The notes: generated by a model not told the origin, from the letters alone. DNA of 24,070 nt from Treponema sp. (GCA_016297805.1 JAEDFX010000028.1:1-24070), one strand, 5' to 3'; shown: positions 15,596-22,691, counted from the stretch's first letter. Made by a program: numbers and translations.

Positions 15596-18106
15596 ATGTT
15601 AGAAGAAATAAAAACTGAAGAAGGCGGATCTGTAATTAAGATTCCAATCGAAGATGAAGTAAAACAGGCTTACATTGACTATTCAATGTCGGTAATTGTT
15701 CAGCGTGCTCTTCCAGATGTTCGTGATGGTCTTAAACCAGTTCATCGCCGAATCATGTATTCCATGGATGAACTTCATCTTGCCAGCGGTGGTAAAACTA
15801 AGAAATGTGCTACCATCGTCGGTGATGTACTTGGTCATTATCATCCACATGGAGATGCTTCAGTTTACGATGCACTGGTTCGTCTTGGACAGGATTTTGC
15901 TCAGCGTTATACAACAGTAACTCCACAGGGAAACTTTGGTACTATTGCCGGTGACCCTGCTGCCGCTTACCGATACACCGAAGCTAAGATGTCTAAAATC
16001 ACAGAAGAAATGGTTGCAGACATCAAGAAAAATACAATTGATATGGTTCGCAACTTTGATGATACTTGTGATGAACCTTCAGTTCTTCCTGCAGCTTTCC
16101 CATTCCTTCTTTGTAATGGTACAACTGGTATTGCAGTAGGTATGGCAACAAATATGCCTTCTCATAACTTACGAGAGGTAGCTTCGGCAATTGCAGCATA
16201 TATTGATAATCCTGATATTAAAATTTCAGAATTGATGCAGCACATTAAAGGTCCAGACTTTCCAACTGGCGGTATTATTTATGGTACTGCAGGAATTAAA
16301 AAAGCATACGAAACTGGACGTGGAAAAATTGTAATCCGTTCCAAGTTTACAATCGAAACAGATAAACGTGGTCGTGAATCAATTGTATTTACAGAAGTTC
16401 CTTACGGTGTAAATACAACAAACATCATTAAGAAAATTAATCAGCTTAAAGATGAAAAAGCAATTGAAGGAATTGTAGAAGCAAACGATGAAACTTCAGA
16501 CCGTGTTGGTATGCGTCTTGTAGTTGAACTTAAAAAAGGTGCAATTACAAAAATCGTTCTTAATCAGCTTTTTGCAAAAACAGAACTTCAGTCAAATTTT
16601 GGTGTTATTAATCTTGCACTTGTTCCTCAGGAAAAAGAAGGAACTCCTCGTTATGATGAACCAGGATATTTGACTCTTCCTCCAACTTACTTAAAACCAG
16701 AAATATTAAATCTTAAGCAGTTGATTGCGCACTTTGTTAAACATCGTGATGAAGTAATTACTCGCCGCTGTATTTATGATTTGAAAGTTGCAAAACATCG
16801 TATGCACATTTTGGAAGCTTTGATTACAGCAATCAACAATATTGATGAAGTAATTAAGATTATCAAGGAAAGTGAAGATACAGAACATGCAAAATTAGCA
16901 CTTGCCAAGAGATTTAATTTTGATGATGAGCAGACTCAGGCAATTGTTGATATGCAGTTGAAGAGACTTACACATCTTCAGATTGAAGATCTTCAGAAAG
17001 AAATCAAAGAGCTTCAGGCTTGGATTGACTACCTTCAGGATCTTCTTGATCATCATGAAAAGATTTTACAGCTCATTAAAAATGATACAAATGAACTTGC
17101 TTCAAAATATGGTGATGATCGCCGTACTGCAATTGTTCATGATGAAGTTGAAGAAATCAATGTTGAAGATATGATTAAAGACGAAGACATGGTTGTTATG
17201 ATTTCTCGTCTTGGTTATATCAAACGAGTTTCTGTTGATAAATATAAGAAGCAGAGTAGGGGAGGAACCGGAAGTAACGGTACAAACCTTCTTGAAGAAG
17301 ACTATATTAATCAGTTGTTCATTGGTTCAACAAAAGAAAAGTTGTTATTCATAACTAACATAGGTAAGGCATACTGGATTAAGATTCATGAAATTCCTGA
17401 AGCTGAAAAGACTAGTCGTGGTGCACATATAAAGGGATTGCTCCAGGTTGGACCAGATGAAGAAATTACAACAATCGTATCTCTTAAAGAATTCAGAGAT
17501 GATCATTATCTCTTTATGACTACAGCAAATGGTGTTGTTAAGAAGGTACGTTCTTCAGAATTCCAGAATGCAAAAACTAAAGGTATCATTGGTATTAAGC
17601 TTAATGATGGTGATAAATTAATTAGTGCAATTGGAACAGAAGGAAACTCTCAAGTAATGCTTATTACAAGAAGAGGTAAGGCTCTTAGAATTACAGAAGA
17701 CGCTGTTCGTTTAATGGGACGTGCAAGCTGTGGTATTAAGGGTATGAAACTTTCTGAAGGTGATGAAATTGCTGCAGCTGTAAAAGTTGAAGATAATTCT
17801 AATATCATTCTTCTTACAGAAAAAGGATATGGAAAACGTATTTCATTTGAAAACTTCTCTGTTCATGGAAGAGGAACTGGTGGTCAGCGAATCTTTGGTA
17901 ATACAGATGGTAAAGGTGAAATCATAGGTGCTTTGGATGTTCAAGATTCTGATGAAGTAGTTTGTATGACAAGTCAGGGTAAGACTTTGAGATTCAAGTC
18001 TACAGATATTAAAGAACAAGGACAGAGTGCTTCTGGTGTAAGAATTGTAAATGTTAAAGAACCTGATTATTTAGTAGGTATAGATAAGATTCAAGAAAAT
18101 AACTAA
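15596..18106 (+). CDS. gyrA: DNA gyrase subunit A
   Basis: GyrA carries the breakage-reunion centre and the DNA-wrapping beta-pinwheel. The 836-residue product is of normal length. The winged-helix domain has YSMSVIVQRALPDVRDGLKPVHRRI, the quinolone-pocket segment HPHGDASVYDAL (Ala88 and Asp92 at the E. coli Ser83/Asp87 positions), and catalytic Tyr127 in AAAYRYTE. The long coiled-coil (~360-500) has RFNFDDEQTQAIVDMQLKRLT. The C-terminal pinwheel (~510-830) shows six repeats, but the GyrA-box reads QSRGGTG (553-559) against consensus Q(R/K)RGG(R/K)G. Gyrase identity, not ParC, is supported by pairing with gyrB, the dnaA neighbourhood and six pinwheel blades. AAAGGA precedes the ATG. No terminator follows directly; the next one is at 18221. 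Confidence 0.95.
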   Translation: MLEEIKTEEGGSVIKIPIEDEVKQAYIDYSMSVIVQRALPDVRDGLKPVHRRIMYSMDELHLASGGKTKKCATIVGDVLGHYHPHGDASVYDALVRLGQDFAQRYTTVTPQGNFGTIAGDPAAAYRYTEAKMSKITEEMVADIKKNTIDMVRNFDDTCDEPSVLPAAFPFLLCNGTTGIAVGMATNMPSHNLREVASAIAAYIDNPDIKISELMQHIKGPDFPTGGIIYGTAGIKKAYETGRGKIVIRSKFTIETDKRGRESIVFTEVPYGVNTTNIIKKINQLKDEKAIEGIVEANDETSDRVGMRLVVELKKGAITKIVLNQLFAKTELQSNFGVINLALVPQEKEGTPRYDEPGYLTLPPTYLKPEILNLKQLIAHFVKHRDEVITRRCIYDLKVAKHRMHILEALITAINNIDEVIKIIKESEDTEHAKLALAKRFNFDDEQTQAIVDMQLKRLTHLQIEDLQKEIKELQAWIDYLQDLLDHHEKILQLIKNDTNELASKYGDDRRTAIVHDEVEEINVEDMIKDEDMVVMISRLGYIKRVSVDKYKKQSRGGTGSNGTNLLEEDYINQLFIGSTKEKLLFITNIGKAYWIKIHEIPEAEKTSRGAHIKGLLQVGPDEEITTIVSLKEFRDDHYLFMTTANGVVKKVRSSEFQNAKTKGIIGIKLNDGDKLISAIGTEGNSQVMLITRRGKALRITEDAVRLMGRASCGIKGMKLSEGDEIAAAVKVEDNSNIILLTEKGYGKRISFENFSVHGRGTGGQRIFGNTDGKGEIIGALDVQDSDEVVCMTSQGKTLRFKSTDIKEQGQSASGVRIVNVKEPDYLVGIDKIQENN

Positions 18107-18137
18107 CGATAGGTAGTATTTTTTATTGGATTTTGAA

Positions 18138-18166
18138 TTGACAAAAAAAAATATTTACTTAATAAT
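18138..18166 (+). promoter_or_regulatory. Near-consensus sigma70 promoter downstream of gyrA
   Basis: TTGACA (18138-18143), an exact 17-base spacer and AATAAT (18161-18166, 5/6) form the best promoter in the window. No protein-coding gene follows on this strand; a strong terminator begins 55 bases further on. The predicted start is about 18173-18174. Confidence 0.65.
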
Positions 18167-18172
18167 AAATAA

Positions 18173-18260
18173 AGGGTGAGAACTTAAGAAATTAGTTCTG
18201 GGTAAATATATACATCAGGCAAAAGGTTGGTTGAATGGATTCGGCCAACCTTTTTCTTTT
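18173..18260 (+). ncRNA. Putative small RNA of about 85-90 nt downstream of gyrA
   Basis: The stretch lies between a near-consensus promoter and a strong rho-independent terminator. It would fold into a 5' hairpin (AGAACT 18179-18184 with AGTTCT 18194-18199, 9-nt loop), a mostly unpaired A/U-rich middle (18200-18220) that could base-pair with targets, and the terminator hairpin. This is the usual form of a trans-acting bacterial sRNA. I do not recognise it as 6S, 4.5S, tmRNA or any riboswitch. It may also be only the gyrA terminator with an accidental promoter; there is no expression evidence. Confidence 0.5.
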
Positions 18261-18262
18261 TT
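18221..18262 (+). terminator. Rho-independent terminator after gyrA / putative sRNA
   Basis: A 16-bp stem, including two G-T wobbles (18221-18236 with 18239-18254), has a GGTTGG/CCAACC core and is followed by a long T-rich tract interrupted by one C. The orientation is for plus-strand transcription. Confidence 0.88.
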
Positions 18263-18272
18263 AAACTATTAT

Positions 18273-18620
18273 TGTTTCATGTGAAACATTTGACTAAATT
18301 TAGTTATCCACAATACACACAAGTTATCCACATTTTTTGTGGATAAGTATGTTAACAATGGTTATAAATGTTTCATGTGAAACATCAGATTAATGTTTAC
18401 ATGAAAAGTAAAAATTTGTTTCACATGAAACTTTTGTTTTGAATTTATTTTTTTATAGATAATTGAGAAAATTTCTATTTTGTTTCACGTGGAACATGAG
18501 TATTAAAATATCTCATGAATATCAAAATGTTTCACATGAAACAAAAAAAAGGTATAAATAGATTTTATAAAATAAAAATAAAATTAATTTAAATAAAATT
18601 TTATTGTTTCATGTGAAACA
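18273..18620. repeat. parS: Cluster of six parS-like sites (probable ParB centromere)
   Basis: Six 16-mers close to the parS consensus TGTTTCACGTGAAACA lie at 18273-18288, 18369-18384 and 18605-18620 (TGTTTCATGTGAAACA), 18417-18432 (TGTTTCACATGAAACT), 18481-18496 (TGTTTCACGTGGAACA) and 18528-18543 (TGTTTCACATGAAACA). A degenerate copy begins at 18394. CATGTG and CACATG are the two orientations of one variant, so most sites differ from the palindrome by one central base. Start-to-start spacings are 96, 48, 64, 47 and 77. ParB binds such sites near origins to drive segregation. parA and parB are not in the window. Confidence 0.85.
18304..18346. promoter_or_regulatory. Second DnaA-box cluster (three perfect boxes)
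   Basis: TTATCCACA at 18304-18312 and 18324-18332 (plus) and its complement at 18338-18346, all perfect. The first two start 20 bases apart, and the last faces them across five bases. They lie between the first and second parS-like sites. They could titrate DnaA, act as an auxiliary origin segment, or couple initiation with segregation. Confidence 0.85.
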
Positions 18621-18644
18621 TAAAAAAATTAAATTTTACGAACG

Positions 18645-18660
18645 TTTGTTAGTTAACAAA
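18645..18660. repeat. TTTGTTA/TAACAAA palindrome
   Basis: Seven-base arms around a two-base centre, 25 bases after the last parS-like site. It contains the GTTAGT core also seen in the dnaA leader palindrome. It may be a regulator site; the role is unknown. Confidence 0.35.
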
Positions 18661-18703
18661 ATAGATTAATTATCGTTAGTAAATTAAAAAAAATACCTAA
18701 AAA

Positions 18704-18888
18704 TTGAACACCGCAGGAAATCATGTTTTATTTCGCTGAGAAACCTCGCTGCAAGCCACTAAATGTCTTGCTCTGGAACAGAGATGTCAGTCATCAGCGT
18801 ATCACAGATACGCTGATGACTGACATCTCTGTTCCAGAAATAAAACTTCTTCACATATACTGACGGTAAAATAGTAAAAAGTGTTCAA
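18704..18888. repeat. Nested inverted-repeat element with 32-bp perfect hairpin
   Basis: Three nested inverted repeats share one centre: an outer 8 bp (TTGAACAC 18704-18711 with GTGTTCAA 18881-18888), a middle 10 bp (GTTTTATTTC 18725-18734 with 18837-18846), and an inner perfect 32 bp (18772-18803 with 18807-18838) around a three-base loop. The left side also holds about 37 unpaired bases (18735-18771) with a small GCAAG/CTTGC hairpin. The arms are nearly half G+C in a region of roughly one quarter. This could be a structured RNA gene, a miniature inverted-repeat element or a protein-binding cruciform. No family is recognised. Confidence 0.7.
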
Positions 18889-19061
18889 AATAATTTTCTG
18901 AATAGAAATAAAATGTTGACCTGAAAATACAACATTCAATATGCAATTACAATATAAATAGTATCTGAAACTTGACCTGCTATGAATCCGCATAACAGCA
19001 TTGCTGAAACATATAATAGCAGACTTATTAAAGCTAAAATTGTATCTTTTTGTGTAAAAAT
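18889..19061 (-). other. In-frame open stretch beyond the azlD stop
   Basis: On the minus strand the azlD frame continues past its TAA (19064-19062) for 41 sense codons before TGA at 18938-18936. The stretch contains LALISLLLYVSAMLLCGFIAG, a good membrane helix. There is no ATG, GTG or TTG start with a ribosome binding site before it, so it may be a gene remnant, a stop read-through extension, or chance. A weak 7-bp inverted repeat (18912-18918 with 18930-18936) overlaps its end and may be a poor terminator for the azl genes. Confidence 0.3.
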
Positions 19062-19370
19062 TTAAACTAGAAAGTATTCAAAAATGAATACAACAATACA
19101 GCAGACTGTAGCAACTGGAAATAATCCTGCTCCAAACAAAGATAATACAATACCTGCAATCAAAGCTGCTAATCCTGCAATAGGTGATTGAGTTGCCTGA
19201 ATAATTGCAGGAAAAGTCATTACTGCTAATGTTACATAAGGTACATAATATAAAAAAGATTTAAAAAACTTATTTGTAATAGGTTTTCTGATTAATGTAA
19301 GAGGTAAAACTCTAATCATGTAAGAGACAAAAAAAGCTGTAAAAATTGAGATATAAATATTTCCAGACAT
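19062..19370 (-). CDS. azlD: AzlD family branched-chain amino acid export subunit
   Basis: AzlD is the small membrane partner of AzlC; together they export branched-chain amino acids or analogues. The 102-residue protein has the usual AzlD length. The first membrane segment ends in SYMIRVLPLTLIRKPITN, the signature region, followed by FFKSFLYYVPYVTLAVMTFPAIIQ and two more hydrophobic segments. It ends FIFEYFLV, typical of the family. The start ATG overlaps the azlC stop by one base (TAATG), so the two are coupled. The frame remains open beyond the stop, described separately. Confidence 0.93.
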   Translation of the reverse strand: MSGNIYISIFTAFFVSYMIRVLPLTLIRKPITNKFFKSFLYYVPYVTLAVMTFPAIIQATQSPIAGLAALIAGIVLSLFGAGLFPVATVCCIVVFIFEYFLV

Positions 19371-20089
19371 TAGTTTTCCTCCTTCGAAGAGTCTTCATCA
19401 TTTACAGGTTTTATTAGAGCTACAAGTGCAGAGATAACTACGGTCAAGATAATTGTTCTTGTTCCTGAAGAAATATCTTTTATAACAGGAACTGTTGTAC
19501 TTACATAACTGGCTGCAAAGCTTACAAGAACTGCAATTGCAATAGTTAGATTTTTCTTTGCAGGTGGAACAATTATAGCAATGAACATTCCGTACAAAGC
19601 AACTGAAAGAGCACTGACGACTCTGGCAGGCAGCATGTTTCCTGCAATAATACCTAGTGAAGTTCCAAGTGACCACAACGGTACAGCAACTAGTAAAGCA
19701 GCGTAATTGTATATAGGTTCAATATAATTTGGTCTTGCAATAGTAATTCCGAATATTTCATCAGTAATTCCAAAGCCTACAAAAAATCGATGAATGAATG
19801 GAGTCTTTGGATCAAAGCGCTGAGAGAGTGCACAACTCATTAATAAGTAACGCATATTTACTACAAAAGTAATTACAGCTATTTCCAGATAAGTTGCAGA
19901 GTTTTGTATTGATGTGAATAAGGCATATTCTCCGGCGGATGCTACGTTGAAGAAGCTGGCAATGAATCCTTGAAGAGGAGACAATCCAGCATTCTTCGCA
20001 ACGATACCTAAGGAAAAGGCTACTGCAAAATAGCCAAGTCCTATAGGAAGCCCATCTCGAAGACCTGCTAAGATAGAGTTTTTTTTCAT
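19370..20089 (-). CDS. azlC: AzlC family branched-chain amino acid exporter, large subunit
   Basis: AzlC is the main inner-membrane subunit of the AzlCD exporter, known from 4-azaleucine resistance in B. subtilis; E. coli YgaZ-YgaH is the related L-valine exporter. The 239-residue product has several hydrophobic segments throughout. Its N-terminus, AGLRDGLPIGLGYFAVAFSLGIVAKNAGLSPLQG, and the block MRYLLMSCALSQRF with GITDEIFGI are family hallmarks. The C-terminal tail is acidic. The start codon lies 24 bases from the DHH-family gene, with only an A/G-rich, weak ribosome binding site. The specific substrate is inferred from the family. Confidence 0.92.
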   Translation of the reverse strand: MKKNSILAGLRDGLPIGLGYFAVAFSLGIVAKNAGLSPLQGFIASFFNVASAGEYALFTSIQNSATYLEIAVITFVVNMRYLLMSCALSQRFDPKTPFIHRFFVGFGITDEIFGITIARPNYIEPIYNYAALLVAVPLWSLGTSLGIIAGNMLPARVVSALSVALYGMFIAIIVPPAKKNLTIAIAVLVSFAASYVSTTVPVIKDISSGTRTIILTVVISALVALIKPVNDEDSSKEEN

Positions 20090-20113
20090 TTTTGATTTTC
20101 TTTTTTTTAAGAG

Positions 20114-21040
20114 TTATTTATTTGCCAAAGATTTTAATTCTTCAAGCATTTTTGGAAGATCTGCTTCCATGTTTTCGTTAGTGAACTGACATGTTCCTAC
20201 TTTTTCATGACCGCCACCACCGTATTTAAGCATCAGGCTTCCAACATTTACTTTAGAAGTTTTGTTAAGAATGCTGTATCCGATGGCAGCTGAACAGCCT
20301 TGCCCACCTTTTCCGCTTACAATCCATGCAGAAATATTCTGTTCTGGATACATACTGTAAATCATAAATCGGTTTCCAGTATAAATTGGATCTACGCCAC
20401 GCAAATCGGTAATAATTAAATTACCCTCTACAGTTGTATGGTCTTTTACCATTTCTTTAAATTTAGCAGTTTGTTCATTGTAAACTTCGATTCTTTCCTT
20501 TACATCTGGCATAGCTAGGATTTCTGCAGTTGATTTGTCACGGCAGGCAACCATCAGCTTTTCCATAAGAGCATAATTTGGAACAGTAAAGTTTCTCCAG
20601 CGGCCAAGACCTGTACGTGGATCCATAAGGAATCCAATTAAAATCCAACCTGTAGGATTCTGTATTTCTTCAATAGTAAGATTTCCAGAGTCAACTTTAT
20701 CTACAGCAATCATGATGTCATCATAGTTAGGAAATTTTTCTTTTCCACCGTAATATTCATAAATGATTCTTGCACAAGAAGGTGTGATGCGGCTTTCGCC
20801 TTTATATTTGCCAGCAAGTTCCTGGCGTTCAAATTCAGAAGAGTGATGATCGAACCAAAGACCGCAGCCTGGTACATAAGGTACATTTGCAAGACAGTCG
20901 TTTGAATCAATTGGAACTAAACCGTCCTGCAAATCTTTAGGATGTGCAAATGTCCAATGATCAATTACACCTGCTTCAAGTAATAAAGCTCCACAAGCAA
21001 GTCCGTCAAAATCTGATCGTGTTACTAATCTCATTGCCAT
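20114..21040 (-). CDS. DHH-family phosphoesterase (exopolyphosphatase/nanoRNase-like)
   Basis: This 308-residue cytoplasmic protein is a metal-dependent DHH phosphoesterase. Motif I is SDFDG (D10, D12), motif III is the diagnostic DHH (64-66, in LWFDHHSSE), and motif IV is in IAVDKVDSGN (D114, D117). Near the C-terminus a GGGGHEKVGTCQF motif is the DHHA1 substrate-binding loop. The family includes NrnA-type nanoRNases, cyclic-dinucleotide phosphodiesterases, RecJ and exopolyphosphatases; it lacks GAF, PAS or membrane parts of GdpP. Which phosphoester is cut cannot be read here; Treponema homologues are often labelled exopolyphosphatase. The start has GAGGGG six bases upstream. azlC and azlD follow and may be co-transcribed. 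Confidence 0.87.
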   Translation of the reverse strand: MAMRLVTRSDFDGLACGALLLEAGVIDHWTFAHPKDLQDGLVPIDSNDCLANVPYVPGCGLWFDHHSSEFERQELAGKYKGESRITPSCARIIYEYYGGKEKFPNYDDIMIAVDKVDSGNLTIEEIQNPTGWILIGFLMDPRTGLGRWRNFTVPNYALMEKLMVACRDKSTAEILAMPDVKERIEVYNEQTAKFKEMVKDHTTVEGNLIITDLRGVDPIYTGNRFMIYSMYPEQNISAWIVSGKGGQGCSAAIGYSILNKTSKVNVGSLMLKYGGGGHEKVGTCQFTNENMEADLPKMLEELKSLANK

Positions 21041-21118
21041 ATATTTCCCCTCACAATATATTATTCATGATTAATTATCGAAACATTTTAACAGATAAAA
21101 TATAAAAAAGATAGAAAA

Positions 21119-21910
21119 TTATCTTGTTGATAAATTTAAAAATTCACAGGCATTTTTATATAGAATTGCATCTTTATCGTTTTGTGAAAGATTTAATTTA
21201 TTGAAGCGTTCCAATTCCTGTTCGTGATCCCACATAGGATAATCTGAACCAAAGAAGAATTTTTCAACTCCATGCTTTGAAATCATTTCAAGAGCTTTAT
21301 CAATTGGTAATTTCCATAGAGTACTTGAAGTATCAAAGTAAACGTTTTTTCCAACAAGAAATTCTTCGGAGTTATTCCACTCTGTATATCCGCCAAAATG
21401 AGCAGCTACAAGTCTTAGCTTAGGATGTTTGTTAATTACATTCAATATTCTTTTTGGACCGGAAAAATCGTATCTATAATCTCCAGCATGAACAAGAACT
21501 GGCATATTTAATGAAGACATTACTTCATACACAGGATCCATCTTTTCATCATCCATCTGGAAATTTTGAAAATCTGCATGTAATTTAATTCCCTTTAGAC
21601 CTTCAGTTTTTATACGCTTCAGTTCATTTTCAAAATTTTCATAATCTGGATGAATTGAGCCAAAACCTATAAATTCAGGATGTTCACCTGCTTCTTCAAT
21701 AATGAAGTTGTTAATTGCTTCTACTTGAGCAGCCTTAGTTGCGGTGGAGTGAACAATATAGTAATCAACACCAATTTTAGACCCACTTGATAATAACTGT
21801 TCAACAGTACCATTATATTCCATTGGAAAACTGTAGAAATCCCCGATAGATTTAGATGCTTTTTCTGCTATTTTTGCAGGAAAAATGTGAGCGTGAAAAT
21901 CGATTATCAT
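21119..21910 (-). CDS. TIM-barrel amidohydrolase (PF04909 type)
   Basis: This 263-residue metal-dependent hydrolase or decarboxylase belongs to the amidohydrolase-2 family. The ligands are visible in order: HxH (H6, H8) in MIIDFHAHIF, His141 in MPVLVHAGD, His171 in LVAAHFGG, and Asp223 in FFGSDYPMW. GLKGIKLHADFQ supplies the conserved lysine/histidine strand. Members range from decarboxylases of aromatic acids to lactonases and predicted hydrolases of unknown substrate, so the reaction cannot be named. The gene lies 15 bases after the acyltransferase gene and may share its transcript. Confidence 0.85.
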   Translation of the reverse strand: MIIDFHAHIFPAKIAEKASKSIGDFYSFPMEYNGTVEQLLSSGSKIGVDYYIVHSTATKAAQVEAINNFIIEEAGEHPEFIGFGSIHPDYENFENELKRIKTEGLKGIKLHADFQNFQMDDEKMDPVYEVMSSLNMPVLVHAGDYRYDFSGPKRILNVINKHPKLRLVAAHFGGYTEWNNSEEFLVGKNVYFDTSSTLWKLPIDKALEMISKHGVEKFFFGSDYPMWDHEQELERFNKLNLSQNDKDAILYKNACEFLNLSTR

Positions 21911-21925
21911 ATAAAAAACCTAAAA

Positions 21926-22663
21926 TTAATTCTGATATTCTGTAACGACTTCTTGAATTTTTGATTGAACAATAGCCGCAATTTCATTTGTTTTTAAATT
22001 AGCGTATTCTTCAGGTTCGATAGGTTTTAAAAATCTAACTTGAATAGAATTTGTAGTTTTATAACCTTTGTCAAAAATTTTGTAAGAGTCAATTAATGCT
22101 ACTGGAAGGATTTTACATCGGGCTCTTTGTGGACTTTTGAAACATCCAGGACGGAAGTCAGTAAGCTGAGTGTATTCAGATTCATACCATCCTTCTGGGA
22201 AAATCATATAGTTTATTCCTGATAGTAAATCCTTTGTAATTTCAGAGAAACATTTTACTAATGAATGTAAGTCCTGATTCTTTAACTTCTGAGATTTTAT
22301 TAGTTTACAAACCTCTCTAATGAACGGACGGTGGGTTGCTTCATCATTTAGAATAACACCAATTTTTCTTGGAAAGGCGTACCATATTGCAAGAGGGTCG
22401 AATTTTTCCTGATGATTTGAACAAAGAAAAAAACCATCTTCTTTAGGAATATTTTCTAAACCGATAGCTTCAATTTTTACATGACATGTATCAATTAAAA
22501 GTTTTATAAGCTTAACGCAATAATCATACTGTTCCTCAGGTGAATATTTATCTGGGTGTAAAGACATATAAATCATCTTTGGATAATGAATGAGAATATT
22601 AAAAAAATTTTTAGAAACAGCTTTGAAAATAATAGGAAAGCTTCTATCCTCTGACTTTGCCAT
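21926..22663 (-). CDS. PlsC-like lysophospholipid acyltransferase
   Basis: This 245-residue protein has the glycerolipid acyltransferase fold. Motif I is NHxxxxD (H84, D89 in CSNHQEKFDP), and motif III is FPEG (155-158, FPEGWYES rather than the common FPEGTR). The later ILPVALIDSYKIF corresponds to motif IV. These suggest transfer of an acyl chain to lysophosphatidic acid or another lyso-lipid at the inner membrane face. The weak N-terminal hydrophobic stretch (~17-34) may dock at the membrane without crossing it. AGGG precedes the ATG. The altered residues after FPEG leave the acceptor open. Confidence 0.85.
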   Translation of the reverse strand: MAKSEDRSFPIIFKAVSKNFFNILIHYPKMIYMSLHPDKYSPEEQYDYCVKLIKLLIDTCHVKIEAIGLENIPKEDGFFLCSNHQEKFDPLAIWYAFPRKIGVILNDEATHRPFIREVCKLIKSQKLKNQDLHSLVKCFSEITKDLLSGINYMIFPEGWYESEYTQLTDFRPGCFKSPQRARCKILPVALIDSYKIFDKGYKTTNSIQVRFLKPIEPEEYANLKTNEIAAIVQSKIQEVVTEYQN

Positions 22664-22691
22664 GAAACCCTATAATGCTATCATTATTCGA

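Noticed and set aside
18235..18264. A nine-residue open frame (ATG at 18235) with AAAGG upstream, as a leader peptide
   Set aside because: It lies within the terminator hairpin and T-run, has no downstream gene on this strand and no regulatory codons.
18772..18838. Hairpin telomere or telomere-resolution site, as in Borrelia
   Set aside because: Treponema chromosomes are circular, genes continue normally on both sides, and no telomere resolvase is visible.
18704..18888. Retron msr-msd
   Set aside because: The fold is reminiscent, but no reverse transcriptase or effector gene lies within the window on either side.
18802..18993. A 63-codon minus-strand frame starting inside the long palindrome
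   Set aside because: It has no ribosome binding site, an odd composition and begins in the inverted repeat; it also overlaps the better-supported azlD-frame extension in another frame.
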